A stretch of DNA of 5,661 nt from Thiothrix sp. (GCA_011375245.1 DRMA01000105.1:1-5661); one strand, 5' to 3'; shown: positions 1 to 5,450, counted from the stretch's first letter. Notes: a model not told the origin generated them from the sequence alone. Translations and numbers: made by a program.

Positions 1-115
1 ATGTTTTTTGTGCCAATTTGATAAAGCATTGTAAGAGCAGTGTTTAGTTTGCTTTTCAATTGTCATTCTTCATTCTTACCGTTTTTTCATGGTGACTTTT
101 ATTTTGAATACACTA

Positions 116-143
116 TTGAACGATGGTTTTTATAGACTATTTT
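116..143 (+). promoter_or_regulatory. Possible promoter of the AP2-like gene
   Basis: A TTGAAC box at 116-121 and a TATTTT box at 138-143 are separated by 16 bases, each matching the sigma-70 consensus at four of six positions. The start codon at 212 would lie about 60 bases beyond the transcription start. An AGACTATTTT word (134-143) covers the -10 box and recurs at 834-843 after the gene. The match is weak and AT-rich DNA gives such hits easily. The rest of 1-190 shows only a tandem CATTCTT pair at 64-77 and pyrimidine-rich sequence, with no gene recognised. Confidence 0.25.
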
Positions 144-190
144 ATGATTAATAATGGAGCCCTACCTTTATCCAAAACAGAGGCTAGTTT

Positions 191-211
191 ATGACAGAGA
201 GGATGTTTTAG
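191..211 (+). CDS. Possible six-residue leader peptide (MTERMF)
   Basis: ATG at 191 opens a six-codon frame ending in TAG at 209-211, directly against the ATG of the next gene at 212. It has its own purine-rich site, CAGAGG at 178-183, seven bases upstream. The following gene's site, GAGAGG at 197-202, lies inside it. ACAGAG occurs before both starts (177-182 and 194-199). Ribosomes finishing this peptide would be placed on the next start, so it could couple or meter translation. It may equally be a chance frame; nothing in the peptide itself indicates a function. Confidence 0.25.
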   Translation: MTERMF

Positions 212-811
212 ATGCCAATTTATGAAAATGAAGACCTTACCCAGATCAGGGTTGCTGTATCTGTTGGAGGCAAATTACGCCAAAAATATTTTCGACCCAA
301 GACAACAGAGATGTTGGCTAAGCACCGTAAAGAGGCTGCCCAATTAGAGTCTGAATGGAAGTTTGAAGCCAATATTATTGCTTCGCAGAAGAATCGTGAA
401 CGTAAAGAGAAACGTCGTAGTTCAGCCTATGTAACAGGTGTTGGAGGAATAAAGATGAAATTCCTTATTAATACCAAACATCGTGCTGAACGTGGAGCAA
501 AAACGAAGCGGAAGCGAAAAATAAGTTATTTTACCCCTGCCTTTGTTGTTTCTGGAAGTCAAAATAAAAAACTTTTTTGTAAGAATTTTAATATTAAAAC
601 TCAAGGGTTTGATATGGCTTGGTTCAATGCCGTTGCCTATTTGTGCAAAATAAAAGGGATTTCTAGTATTGATAAACTCTTACGTAAACGCCCTCCTGTA
701 GAGCAGTTTCATGTTATTTATAACTGGCAAAGAAAATTGGGACATGATATTAGGGAGAACCGCCTACCTAATGAATTATTGCTTAGCGATGGTAGTGTTG
801 TTCAGCATTAA
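212..811 (+). CDS. Basic protein with two AP2/integrase-arm-like modules, probable DNA-binding protein
   Basis: This 199-residue protein is rich in Lys and Arg and has no signal peptide or membrane segment, so it is probably cytoplasmic. Two stretches have the strand-strand-helix pattern of AP2/ERF and phage-integrase arm-binding domains. The first runs from about 11 to 60 (QIRVAVSVGGKLRQKYFR, then a long charged helix). The second runs from about 73 to 150: TGVGGIKM, a very basic insert at 88-104, YFTPAFVVSG, KKLFCKNFNI, then an amphipathic helix containing AWFNAVAYLCKIKGI. The C-terminal 50 residues match nothing I know. There is no HNH or catalytic recombinase motif, so it looks like a stand-alone DNA binder rather than an endonuclease or integrase. 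The start at 212 has GAGAGG nine bases upstream. The gene stands alone, with the stop at 809-811 running straight into a small hairpin. Assignment to AP2 rests on pattern similarity only; a transcription factor or a phage remnant are both possible. Confidence 0.6.
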   Translation: MPIYENEDLTQIRVAVSVGGKLRQKYFRPKTTEMLAKHRKEAAQLESEWKFEANIIASQKNRERKEKRRSSAYVTGVGGIKMKFLINTKHRAERGAKTKRKRKISYFTPAFVVSGSQNKKLFCKNFNIKTQGFDMAWFNAVAYLCKIKGISSIDKLLRKRPPVEQFHVIYNWQRKLGHDIRENRLPNELLLSDGSVVQH

Positions 812-828
812 GTCTTAAAATTAAGACT
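811..828. repeat. Short perfect inverted repeat after the AP2-like gene
   Basis: AGTCTTAA (811-818) and TTAAGACT (821-828) are perfect complements with a two-base centre, beginning on the last base of the stop codon. No T-run follows directly, so it is a poor intrinsic terminator. Its right arm is part of the AAGACTAT direct repeat, so it may instead be an operator. Confidence 0.45.
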
Positions 829-840
829 ATCCAAGACTAT
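823..840 (+). repeat. Tandem AAGACTAT direct repeat abutting a -35 box
   Basis: AAGACTAT is present at 823-830 and again at 833-840, one helical turn apart, ending one base before the TTGAAA -35 box at 842. A third AGACTAT is at 134-140. Direct repeats in 10-11 base phase next to a -35 box are the usual arrangement for OmpR/PhoB-type response regulators and other class II activators. That function is inferred from position only; the regulator is unknown, and the neighbouring AP2-like protein is one candidate. Confidence 0.45.
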
Positions 841-841
841 T

Positions 842-869
842 TTGAAAGCCGTGTTTTTTTTGTTATAAA
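842..869 (+). promoter_or_regulatory. Predicted sigma-70 promoter of the M17 peptidase gene
   Basis: The -35 box is TTGAAA (842-847, five of six) and the -10 box is TATAAA (864-869, five of six), with a 16-base spacer and a TGT extension at 861-863 giving an extended -10. Transcription would start near 876, giving a leader of roughly 107 bases that begins just before the long hairpin at 882-947. GTGTTT (851-856) and AAACAC (867-872) form an inverted repeat over the spacer and -10, which could be a repressor site. Confidence 0.55.
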
Positions 870-881
870 CACATTGAGTGC

Positions 882-947
882 TTGAATGAGGCACACTAAC
901 CAGCACTAGTGACTCTAGCTACTTGTTGGATAGTGTGCCTTGTTCGA
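882..947 (+). promoter_or_regulatory. Long imperfect stem-loop in the leader of the M17 peptidase gene
   Basis: Positions 882-898 pair with 931-947 over 17 consecutive pairs, of which three are G-U. The perfect core is AGGCACACTA (889-898) against TAGTGTGCCT (931-940). After one A-A mismatch, 900-905 pair with 924-929 (one G-U). The apical loop can close further through CTAG at 906-909 and 915-918. That is 23 paired positions in 66 nt. No U-run follows (TCAAAATTTAAATT), so it is not an ordinary terminator. It lies between the predicted transcription start near 876 and the ATG at 983, and could be an mRNA-stabilising 5' hairpin, a control element, or a small palindromic repeat. Confidence 0.55.
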
Positions 948-982
948 TCAAAATTTAAATTTCCTAACGTATTTAATACCTT

Positions 983-2347
983 ATGTTTCAACTTCTTTAT
1001 AAGAAAAATGCTATTCCACTGATTGCTGTTTTTAGTGATGATTTTGAATCTTGGTATGAACGACAAGAGCACCTTCTTAAAAACTGGGTAACAGAGCAAG
1101 GGTTTATGGCAATGGAGTCAGAGTATTGTGTTGTTCCTAATAAAGAAGGGCACGTTGACGTTGTTTTGTATGGTGTGAGGGATAAACAATCGTTGCGCTG
1201 GGTTTTATCTAATTTGTCTACAGCGTTACCCGTAGCTGACTATTGTTTGATGGGAGAATGGAGTTATGATGAAAAACAGGCACTAGCACTGGGTTGGGCA
1301 TTAGGACAGTATTCGTTTGATCGTTTTAAGGAAAATATTACGCCTGATTTTGCACGTCTTTATGTAGAAGACCCCTTAGCAGTATTGGCGATGGCCGATG
1401 CGATTAAACGTGTTCGTGATCTTATTAATACACCTGCTAATCATATGATGCCAGAGCATTTGTCTGCTTATATGAAAAAATTAGCCTTGTCGTTTGATGC
1501 TCAGTTTTCTGAAGTTTCGGGGACTGAACTAGAGAATAACTATCCTGCAATCCATGCGGTAGGGCGAGCAAGTGATCATGCACCACGTTTGTTGCGTTTT
1601 GAGTGGGGCAATACGGCAGATCCTGCTATTTGTTTGGTAGGGAAAGGTGTTTGTTTTGATACTGGGGGCTTAGATATAAAGCCTTCACGTTTTATGCGTA
1701 CAATGAAAAAAGATATGGGGGGAGCAGCACATGTATTAGGTCTTGCAAGTATGGTGATGGCAAATAAGCTCCCTGTACATCTTACCGTACTAATTCCTGC
1801 GGTTGATAATGCGATTTCAGGAGATGCGTTTCGACCAGGTGATATTATTAATACGCGTTTAGGTAAAACAGTTGAGATTGATAATACGGATGCGGAAGGA
1901 CGATTAGTGTTATGTGATGCTTTAACAGAAGCTGCAGCATTACAACCTGAGTTAATTATTGATTTTGCCACTTTAACGGGGGCTGCTCGGGTGGCATTAG
2001 GTACAGAGGTTCCAGTCTTTTTTACGAACACCACAGAGTTGAGTGATTGTTTAAAGCAAGCTAGTGTCGATGCAGAGGAGCTTATTTGGGAGCTGCCACT
2101 ACATAAACCTTATTTAAATCAATTAGATAGTACAGTAGCTGATATTGCTAATTCCTCACCTGAAGGTTATGGTGGTGCTATTACTGCGGCGTTGTTTCTC
2201 AATGAATTTGTGCCAGAAAATATTCCTTGGTTACATTTTGATGTGATGGCATGGAATACGCGTCATCGTTCAGGTCGTCCTATTGGAGGAGAGGCTATGG
2301 GCTTGTTTGCCGTTTATACGTATTTGCAAGATACTTATGGTTCGTAA
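983..2347 (+). CDS. M17 family metallo-aminopeptidase (leucyl aminopeptidase type)
   Basis: This 454-residue cytoplasmic enzyme should remove N-terminal amino acids from peptides using two metal ions. The C-terminal catalytic domain is complete. Taking bovine lens aminopeptidase as reference (K250, D255, K262, D273, D332, E334, R336), every ligand and catalytic residue is found at the same spacing: K221, D226, K233, D244, D303, E305 and R307. The family signature NTDAEGRL is at 301-308. The N-terminal region (1 to about 130) is shorter and more divergent than in E. coli PepA (503 residues), so this belongs to the shorter M17 branch of proteobacteria. PepA's DNA-binding role at Xer sites should not be assumed. 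The start at 983 has no clear Shine-Dalgarno sequence; an A/U-rich stretch follows the leader hairpin instead, so initiation may rely on unstructured RNA. The gene seems to be transcribed alone. Confidence 0.93.
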   Translation: MFQLLYKKNAIPLIAVFSDDFESWYERQEHLLKNWVTEQGFMAMESEYCVVPNKEGHVDVVLYGVRDKQSLRWVLSNLSTALPVADYCLMGEWSYDEKQALALGWALGQYSFDRFKENITPDFARLYVEDPLAVLAMADAIKRVRDLINTPANHMMPEHLSAYMKKLALSFDAQFSEVSGTELENNYPAIHAVGRASDHAPRLLRFEWGNTADPAICLVGKGVCFDTGGLDIKPSRFMRTMKKDMGGAAHVLGLASMVMANKLPVHLTVLIPAVDNAISGDAFRPGDIINTRLGKTVEIDNTDAEGRLVLCDALTEAAALQPELIIDFATLTGAARVALGTEVPVFFTNTTELSDCLKQASVDAEELIWELPLHKPYLNQLDSTVADIANSSPEGYGGAITAALFLNEFVPENIPWLHFDVMAWNTRHRSGRPIGGEAMGLFAVYTYLQDTYGS

Positions 2348-2389
2348 TTAGCAATTATTGTTAGTCAGATAGAATAGAAAAGAGTATTG

Positions 2390-2431
2390 GTTGACGTGAA
2401 TAATATGTTCATAATATATTCACCGTTTAAC
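2390..2431. repeat. Imperfect palindrome covering the promoter upstream of 2590
   Basis: GTGAATA (2396-2402) and TATTCAC (2417-2423) are perfect complements 14 bases apart. The pairing extends outward, with single-base bulges at 2424 and 2428, to GTTGAC (2390-2395) against GTTTAAC (2425-2431). The arms overlap both the -35 and -10 boxes of the promoter at 2391-2420, the layout expected of a repressor operator. Its identity is unknown. Confidence 0.45.
2391..2420 (+). promoter_or_regulatory. Predicted strong sigma-70 promoter
   Basis: TTGACG (2391-2396, five of six) and TATATT (2415-2420, five of six) are separated by 18 bases. Transcription would begin near 2427, seven bases before the three-tier hairpin, with a leader of about 163 bases to the ATG at 2590. 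It is the best -35/-10 pair I found in the window and probably drives the membrane protein-GNAT-xerD cluster, or a small RNA, or both. Confidence 0.6.
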
Positions 2432-2433
2432 TG

Positions 2434-2501
2434 AAGAATACCAAATAATCTGATGGTTTCGAGCTTATGAGGCATAAGCTCGCATAATTATTTGAATTCT
2501 T
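2434..2501 (+). promoter_or_regulatory. Three-tier stem-loop: leader element, possible terminator or small RNA
   Basis: Three nested perfect stems are visible. AAGAAT (2434-2439) pairs with ATTCTT (2496-2501). CAAATAAT (2442-2449) pairs with ATTATTTG (2487-2494). CGAGCTTATG (2460-2469) pairs with CATAAGCTCG (2473-2482) around an AGG loop. The tiers are separated by small internal loops (2440-2441 against 2495, and 2450-2459 against 2483-2486), giving 24 pairs in 68 nt. A short T-run (2500-2503) overlaps the 3' edge. It may end the M17 transcript, or form with the promoter at 2391 a small RNA of roughly 75-80 nt, or act as a 5' leader structure for the gene at 2590. The rest of 2348-2589 shows no gene. 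Confidence 0.55.
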
Positions 2502-2589
2502 TTCCTAATGGTAGGATGGTTTAGGGTTTTTAGCCTTTCGCTTTCTTTTATTCTCTGAATTTCTTCTAAAACTTAAGTGTTGCTTGATC

Positions 2590-3135
2590 ATGAAATATAA
2601 AACTGTAGTAAAAGTCTTTGTTCTTGCTTTTTTGCTTTTTTTACTTACCGTAGTGCTAGGGTCAAAATTTAACTGGGTTAAGTATTTGAAAGAAAAACCT
2701 GTTGTTCAAGGAGAAGATTTAGCTAAATCTGATGAGGTGTTAGGGGAAGTTGATGTACCTACAAAGAAAAAGCCTAGTACAGTGAATGTTGAAATAGTAA
2801 GCGATGCAAAGGTAAGTAATACAACAGCAGAACAGGTTAAAAATGACTGTATTCGTGCCAGTCGACGCGCAGGTGTTGGTGATAGTGAAATACATGCAGT
2901 TGTTCGTGAATGTGTAGCGCTTTCATTGAAAGCAAAAAATAATCAAATCAGCTCAAATACGATTGCAAGAACTAATGCTGATAACAACAGGGATAATGGT
3001 GTTGCATCTCCTTTAGATAGCAATATGAATTTGACCCGAGGTGCTTGTGAAATGGTTGTTGCTAATGAAACAACGCTGAATGTTAAAGAAAAAGAAGCAC
3101 TTATTGAGCAGTGCGTCAAAGAAAATTCGCAATAA
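2590..3135 (+). CDS. Membrane-anchored protein with two Cys-hairpin repeats, function unknown
   Basis: I do not recognise this 181-residue protein. Residues 1-8 (MKYKTVVK) are basic and are followed by one hydrophobic segment from about 9 to 24, consistent with a signal anchor, N-terminus inside and the rest in the periplasm. No lipobox or clear signal peptidase site is visible. A hydrophilic linker (about 35-80) leads to two similar modules: C87 to C108 (starts CIRASRRAG, ends VVREC) and C153 to C175 (starts CEMVVANET, ends LIEQC). Each looks like two short helices with a Cys at either end that could close as a disulfide, separated by an Asn/Ser-rich linker (117-147). ATG at 2590 is preferred over a TTG two codons upstream at 2584; neither has more than a weak TAAG-type ribosome site. 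The gene is first in a tight cluster, nine bases before the GNAT gene. Exposure to the periplasm and the Cys pairs suggest oxidative folding, but no role is shown. Confidence 0.72.
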   Translation: MKYKTVVKVFVLAFLLFLLTVVLGSKFNWVKYLKEKPVVQGEDLAKSDEVLGEVDVPTKKKPSTVNVEIVSDAKVSNTTAEQVKNDCIRASRRAGVGDSEIHAVVRECVALSLKAKNNQISSNTIARTNADNNRDNGVASPLDSNMNLTRGACEMVVANETTLNVKEKEALIEQCVKENSQ

Positions 3136-3144
3136 ATTATTGAT

Positions 3145-3597
3145 ATGTTTCATTATACTTTTTTTTCACAACCCTCACCCTTGTGGCAGGGAGTTATTGC
3201 CTTGCGTATGAGAGTATTTGTTGATGAAATGCAAGTACCAAGTGAATTAGAGCTTGATCAGTATGATGCAGCAGCTATTCATCTTTGTGTGCAAGATGGT
3301 AAGCAGACGATTGGGACATTACGGCTTATTGAAGACAAAAAAAATACTGAAAATACGATTAAAATAGGACGTTTTGCATTAAATAAAGTTTATCGTCGTC
3401 AAGGTATTGGTACGAAAATGATGCATCAGACTTATCATTGGTGTCAGCAGTACGCTGTTTCTAAACTGTACCTTGATGCACAAACCTATATTGTTCCTTT
3501 TTATAAAACACTAGGTTTTATTGAGCAAGGTGATGTTTTTATTGATGCTGGAATTCCCCATGTTCGCATGACCTATACCTTAACCGAAGATTTATAA
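3145..3597 (+). CDS. GNAT family N-acyltransferase, YjcF/ElaA-like
   Basis: This 150-residue cytoplasmic enzyme probably transfers an acyl group from acyl-CoA to an amine; the acceptor is unknown. The family pattern is clear in order: an N-terminal segment with RMRVFVDEMQVPSELELD (about 21-38), strand IGTLRLI (56-62), IGRFAL (74-79), the acyl-CoA pyrophosphate loop RRQGIG (84-89), LDAQ (110-113), FYKTLGF (119-125) and the terminal GIPHVRM (136-142). The R..VFV.E..VP..LE.D start and the GIPH..M end are typical of the YjcF/ElaA branch of small GNAT proteins, and the length is normal. There is no Shine-Dalgarno sequence, and the gene begins nine bases after the preceding stop, so it may depend on reinitiation. 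Its stop TAA (3595-3597) shares its last A with the ATG of xerD. Confidence 0.87.
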   Translation: MFHYTFFSQPSPLWQGVIALRMRVFVDEMQVPSELELDQYDAAAIHLCVQDGKQTIGTLRLIEDKKNTENTIKIGRFALNKVYRRQGIGTKMMHQTYHWCQQYAVSKLYLDAQTYIVPFYKTLGFIEQGDVFIDAGIPHVRMTYTLTEDL

Positions 3598-4535
3598 TGT
3601 TGCATAAAAACCTTTCTAGTCGTGATGCTTCTATTATTCGTGAAAATAGAGAGGTTATTGATGTCTTTTTAGATGCTTTATGGTCAGAAAAAGGGTTAAG
3701 TAAAAATACGTTATCAGCTTATGAGTGCGATATCAGAACCTTTGCTAATTGGTTATTAAAGGATACAGGTCTTTGTTTGATGCAAGCACAACAAGTTGAT
3801 GTCCAGCACTATCTTGCATGGCGGGTAAAGAATAAAATCAAAACAGCAACAACCGCTCGCTTATTATCAAGTTTACGCTATTTTTATCGTTATCAAGTGC
3901 GTGAAGAAAGACTTGAATCATCACCTATTGAACTAATTGATTTACCTAAAATAAGTCGTTATTTGCCCACCACATTAACTGAAGAAGATGTTGACCTATT
4001 GTTACAGGCACCTGATATAACAACCGCGATAGGATTACGTGATCGAGCCATGTTAGAGCTACTATATGCGACAGGCGTACGAGTTTCAGAGCTTATAGGG
4101 CTTGAGCTAAATCATTGCTCGATCCAAAATGGTGTAATACGCGTACTAGGAAAGGGGAGCAAAGAACGTTTGATTCCCATGGGGGAAGAAGCGCTTGATT
4201 CTTTAGATCAATATTTGCGGCAAGCACGTGGAGAATTAATGCGTGGCAAAGGTGTTTCTGAACATGTATTTGTTACTTTACGTGGTAAAGGTATGTCACG
4301 ACAGGCATTTTGGTATTTAATTAAACGTTATGTTAAGCAAATTGGTTTATCATCCAAAATTTCCCCGCATACTTTACGTCATGTTTTTGCAACACATTTG
4401 TTGAATCATGGTGCTGATTTACGAGTAGTGCAGCTATTACTTGGACATAGCGATTTATCAACAACACAGATTTATACTTATGTTGCTCAGGCACGATTAC
4501 AGGAATTGCATCAGAAACATCATCCAAGAGGCTGA
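3597..4535 (+). CDS. xerD: Tyrosine recombinase XerD
   Basis: XerD acts with XerC at the dif site, under FtsK control, to resolve chromosome dimers at cell division. This 312-residue protein has the N-terminal SAM-like core-binding domain (about 17-110) and the C-terminal catalytic domain (about 120-308). The catalytic set is complete: R162, K186, H258, R261, H284 and nucleophile Y293. Each is exactly 14 residues beyond the E. coli XerD positions (148, 172, 244, 247, 270, 279). The 96-residue R-to-H spacing fits XerD and not XerC, where it is 92. The protein is therefore colinear with E. coli XerD plus about 14 extra N-terminal residues. No in-frame standard start lies just downstream of the ATG at 3597, and that ATG overlaps the GNAT stop as TAATG, so this start and translational coupling are likely. 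The C-terminal HHPRG is common in the family. dsbC follows, as in E. coli. Confidence 0.96.
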   Translation: MLHKNLSSRDASIIRENREVIDVFLDALWSEKGLSKNTLSAYECDIRTFANWLLKDTGLCLMQAQQVDVQHYLAWRVKNKIKTATTARLLSSLRYFYRYQVREERLESSPIELIDLPKISRYLPTTLTEEDVDLLLQAPDITTAIGLRDRAMLELLYATGVRVSELIGLELNHCSIQNGVIRVLGKGSKERLIPMGEEALDSLDQYLRQARGELMRGKGVSEHVFVTLRGKGMSRQAFWYLIKRYVKQIGLSSKISPHTLRHVFATHLLNHGADLRVVQLLLGHSDLSTTQIYTYVAQARLQELHQKHHPRG

Positions 4536-4540
4536 TGTTT

Positions 4541-4551
4541 TCCAAATTGGA
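4541..4551. repeat. Small palindrome in the xerD-dsbC gap
   Basis: TCCAA and TTGGA flank one central A just after the xerD stop. It is too short to terminate transcription and no T-run follows. The 111-base gap (4536-4646) holds no terminator and only a weak promoter candidate (TTGGAT at 4547, CAATAT at 4570), so read-through from xerD into dsbC is plausible. Confidence 0.25.
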
Positions 4552-4646
4552 TTAATATGAGTTAAATGGCAATATTTCTACTTCTAGTCGCAGAAAGCAA
4601 AGAGGTAGTGTATTCTTTCGCAACAAAATAAATAAAAGGATAAAAA

Positions 4647-5411
4647 ATGTACCACTCTAAAATTTTAAGCATGGTGTTAGGTTTGAGCTTAGCACTTGTT
4701 GGTTTTGCGCAGGCTGAGGATGTTGCGGACGCTAATCTTGCCGTGATTAAAAAGGAACTAAAAAAAATGCTGGGTGGGGAAGAGCCCGATAGTGTGACAA
4801 AAACGCCGTTTGAGAGTTTATATGAGGTTGTTGTGGGAACGGATGTCGTTTATATTTCCGCTGATGCAAAATACTTGTTCTATGGTAATTTGATTGATCG
4901 TAAAAACCAGCTTGATTTAACGCGTCAAACCAAAGAAAAACTAGCCGTAAAAATGAATGGTACGCGAAAAAAAGCCCTAGCAAGTGCTGATGCAAGTAAA
5001 GCGATTAGCTATAAAGCAAAAGATGAGAAAACGGTATTGACCATTTTTACTGATATTGATTGCCCGTACTGTGCGAAAATTCATAAAGAAGTTCCTGAAT
5101 TAAATAAACAAGGTATTACCGTTAATTACTTAATGTTTCCTCGTGCGGGAGTAGGCTCGTCCTCCTTTAAGAAAGCCGTGAGTGCTTGGTGTGCAGAGGA
5201 TCAAAAGTCAGCGTTAACCAAAGCAAAAGAGCGGCAAGCAATTCCAGACAAAACCTGTGACAATCCTGTTGAAGCACAATATAAATTAGGACAAAAATTA
5301 GGTGTAACAGGAACACCTGCATTGATTACTGCAAGTGGTGAGTTGATTCCTGGCTATGTTCCAGCCGCTAAACTTGCAGCAAAACTACTTGCCGATAGTA
5401 ATCAGAAATAA
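4647..5411 (+). CDS. dsbC: Periplasmic thiol:disulfide isomerase DsbC
   Basis: DsbC rearranges incorrect disulfide bonds in the periplasm and is kept reduced by DsbD. The 254-residue precursor has a signal peptide at 1-23 (basic start, hydrophobic core 6-20, cleavage after AQA, before EDV). The mature protein has the N-terminal dimerisation domain (about 24-85, including DVVYISADAKYLFYGNLID), a linker helix, then the thioredoxin-fold domain from about 125. The active site is C139-P-Y-C142, with the cis-proline loop T223-P224 in GVTGTPAL. A second Cys pair, C182 and C204, is 22 residues apart, as in E. coli DsbC (141 and 163 of the mature protein). The active-site dipeptide is PY where E. coli has GY; PY also occurs in other DsbC-type proteins. 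The ribosome site AAAGGA (4635-4640) is six bases before the ATG. xerD-dsbC adjacency matches E. coli, but here a terminator follows where E. coli has recJ. Confidence 0.95.
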   Translation: MYHSKILSMVLGLSLALVGFAQAEDVADANLAVIKKELKKMLGGEEPDSVTKTPFESLYEVVVGTDVVYISADAKYLFYGNLIDRKNQLDLTRQTKEKLAVKMNGTRKKALASADASKAISYKAKDEKTVLTIFTDIDCPYCAKIHKEVPELNKQGITVNYLMFPRAGVGSSSFKKAVSAWCAEDQKSALTKAKERQAIPDKTCDNPVEAQYKLGQKLGVTGTPALITASGELIPGYVPAAKLAAKLLADSNQK

Positions 5412-5450
5412 TATTACGTTTTGTTATAGTCGTTAAGGTAATCATTATGT

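Noticed and set aside
1..840. AP2-like gene as part of an insertion sequence or integrated element
   Set aside because: No transposase or recombinase, no terminal inverted repeats and no convincing target duplication; the shared AGACTATTTT word is short enough to be regulatory or chance.
896..1099. Reverse-strand open frame overlapping the M17 start
   Set aside because: It overlaps the long hairpin and the beginning of a well-supported gene, has no recognisable domain, and its composition is that of a shadow frame.
1576..2034. 152-codon reverse-strand frame inside the M17 gene
   Set aside because: It is antisense to the conserved catalytic core; its low-complexity Ala/Ser/Thr/Pro content is a shadow of the coding strand.
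2396..2423. ArgR (ARG) box reading of the TGAAT/ATTCA arms
   Set aside because: The half-sites resemble TGAAT and ATTCA, but the spacing does not fit the standard 18-bp box.
882..2501. The two long hairpins as copies of one repeat family
   Set aside because: Apart from a shared ATGAGGCA word (886-893 and 2467-2474) their sequences do not align, so they are similar only in size and position.
983..4535. M17 peptidase as a PepA-type accessory factor for Xer recombination
   Set aside because: The DNA-binding role of E. coli PepA depends on features of its own N-terminal and surface regions. This protein has a shorter, divergent N-terminal part, and chromosomal dif recombination does not need PepA.
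4547..4575. TTGGAT-N17-CAATAT as a dsbC promoter
   Set aside because: Each hexamer matches consensus at only three positions; co-transcription with xerD is as likely.
4747..4995. Reverse-strand frame inside dsbC
   Set aside because: It lies opposite the DsbC N-terminal domain, without a plausible start context or any domain.
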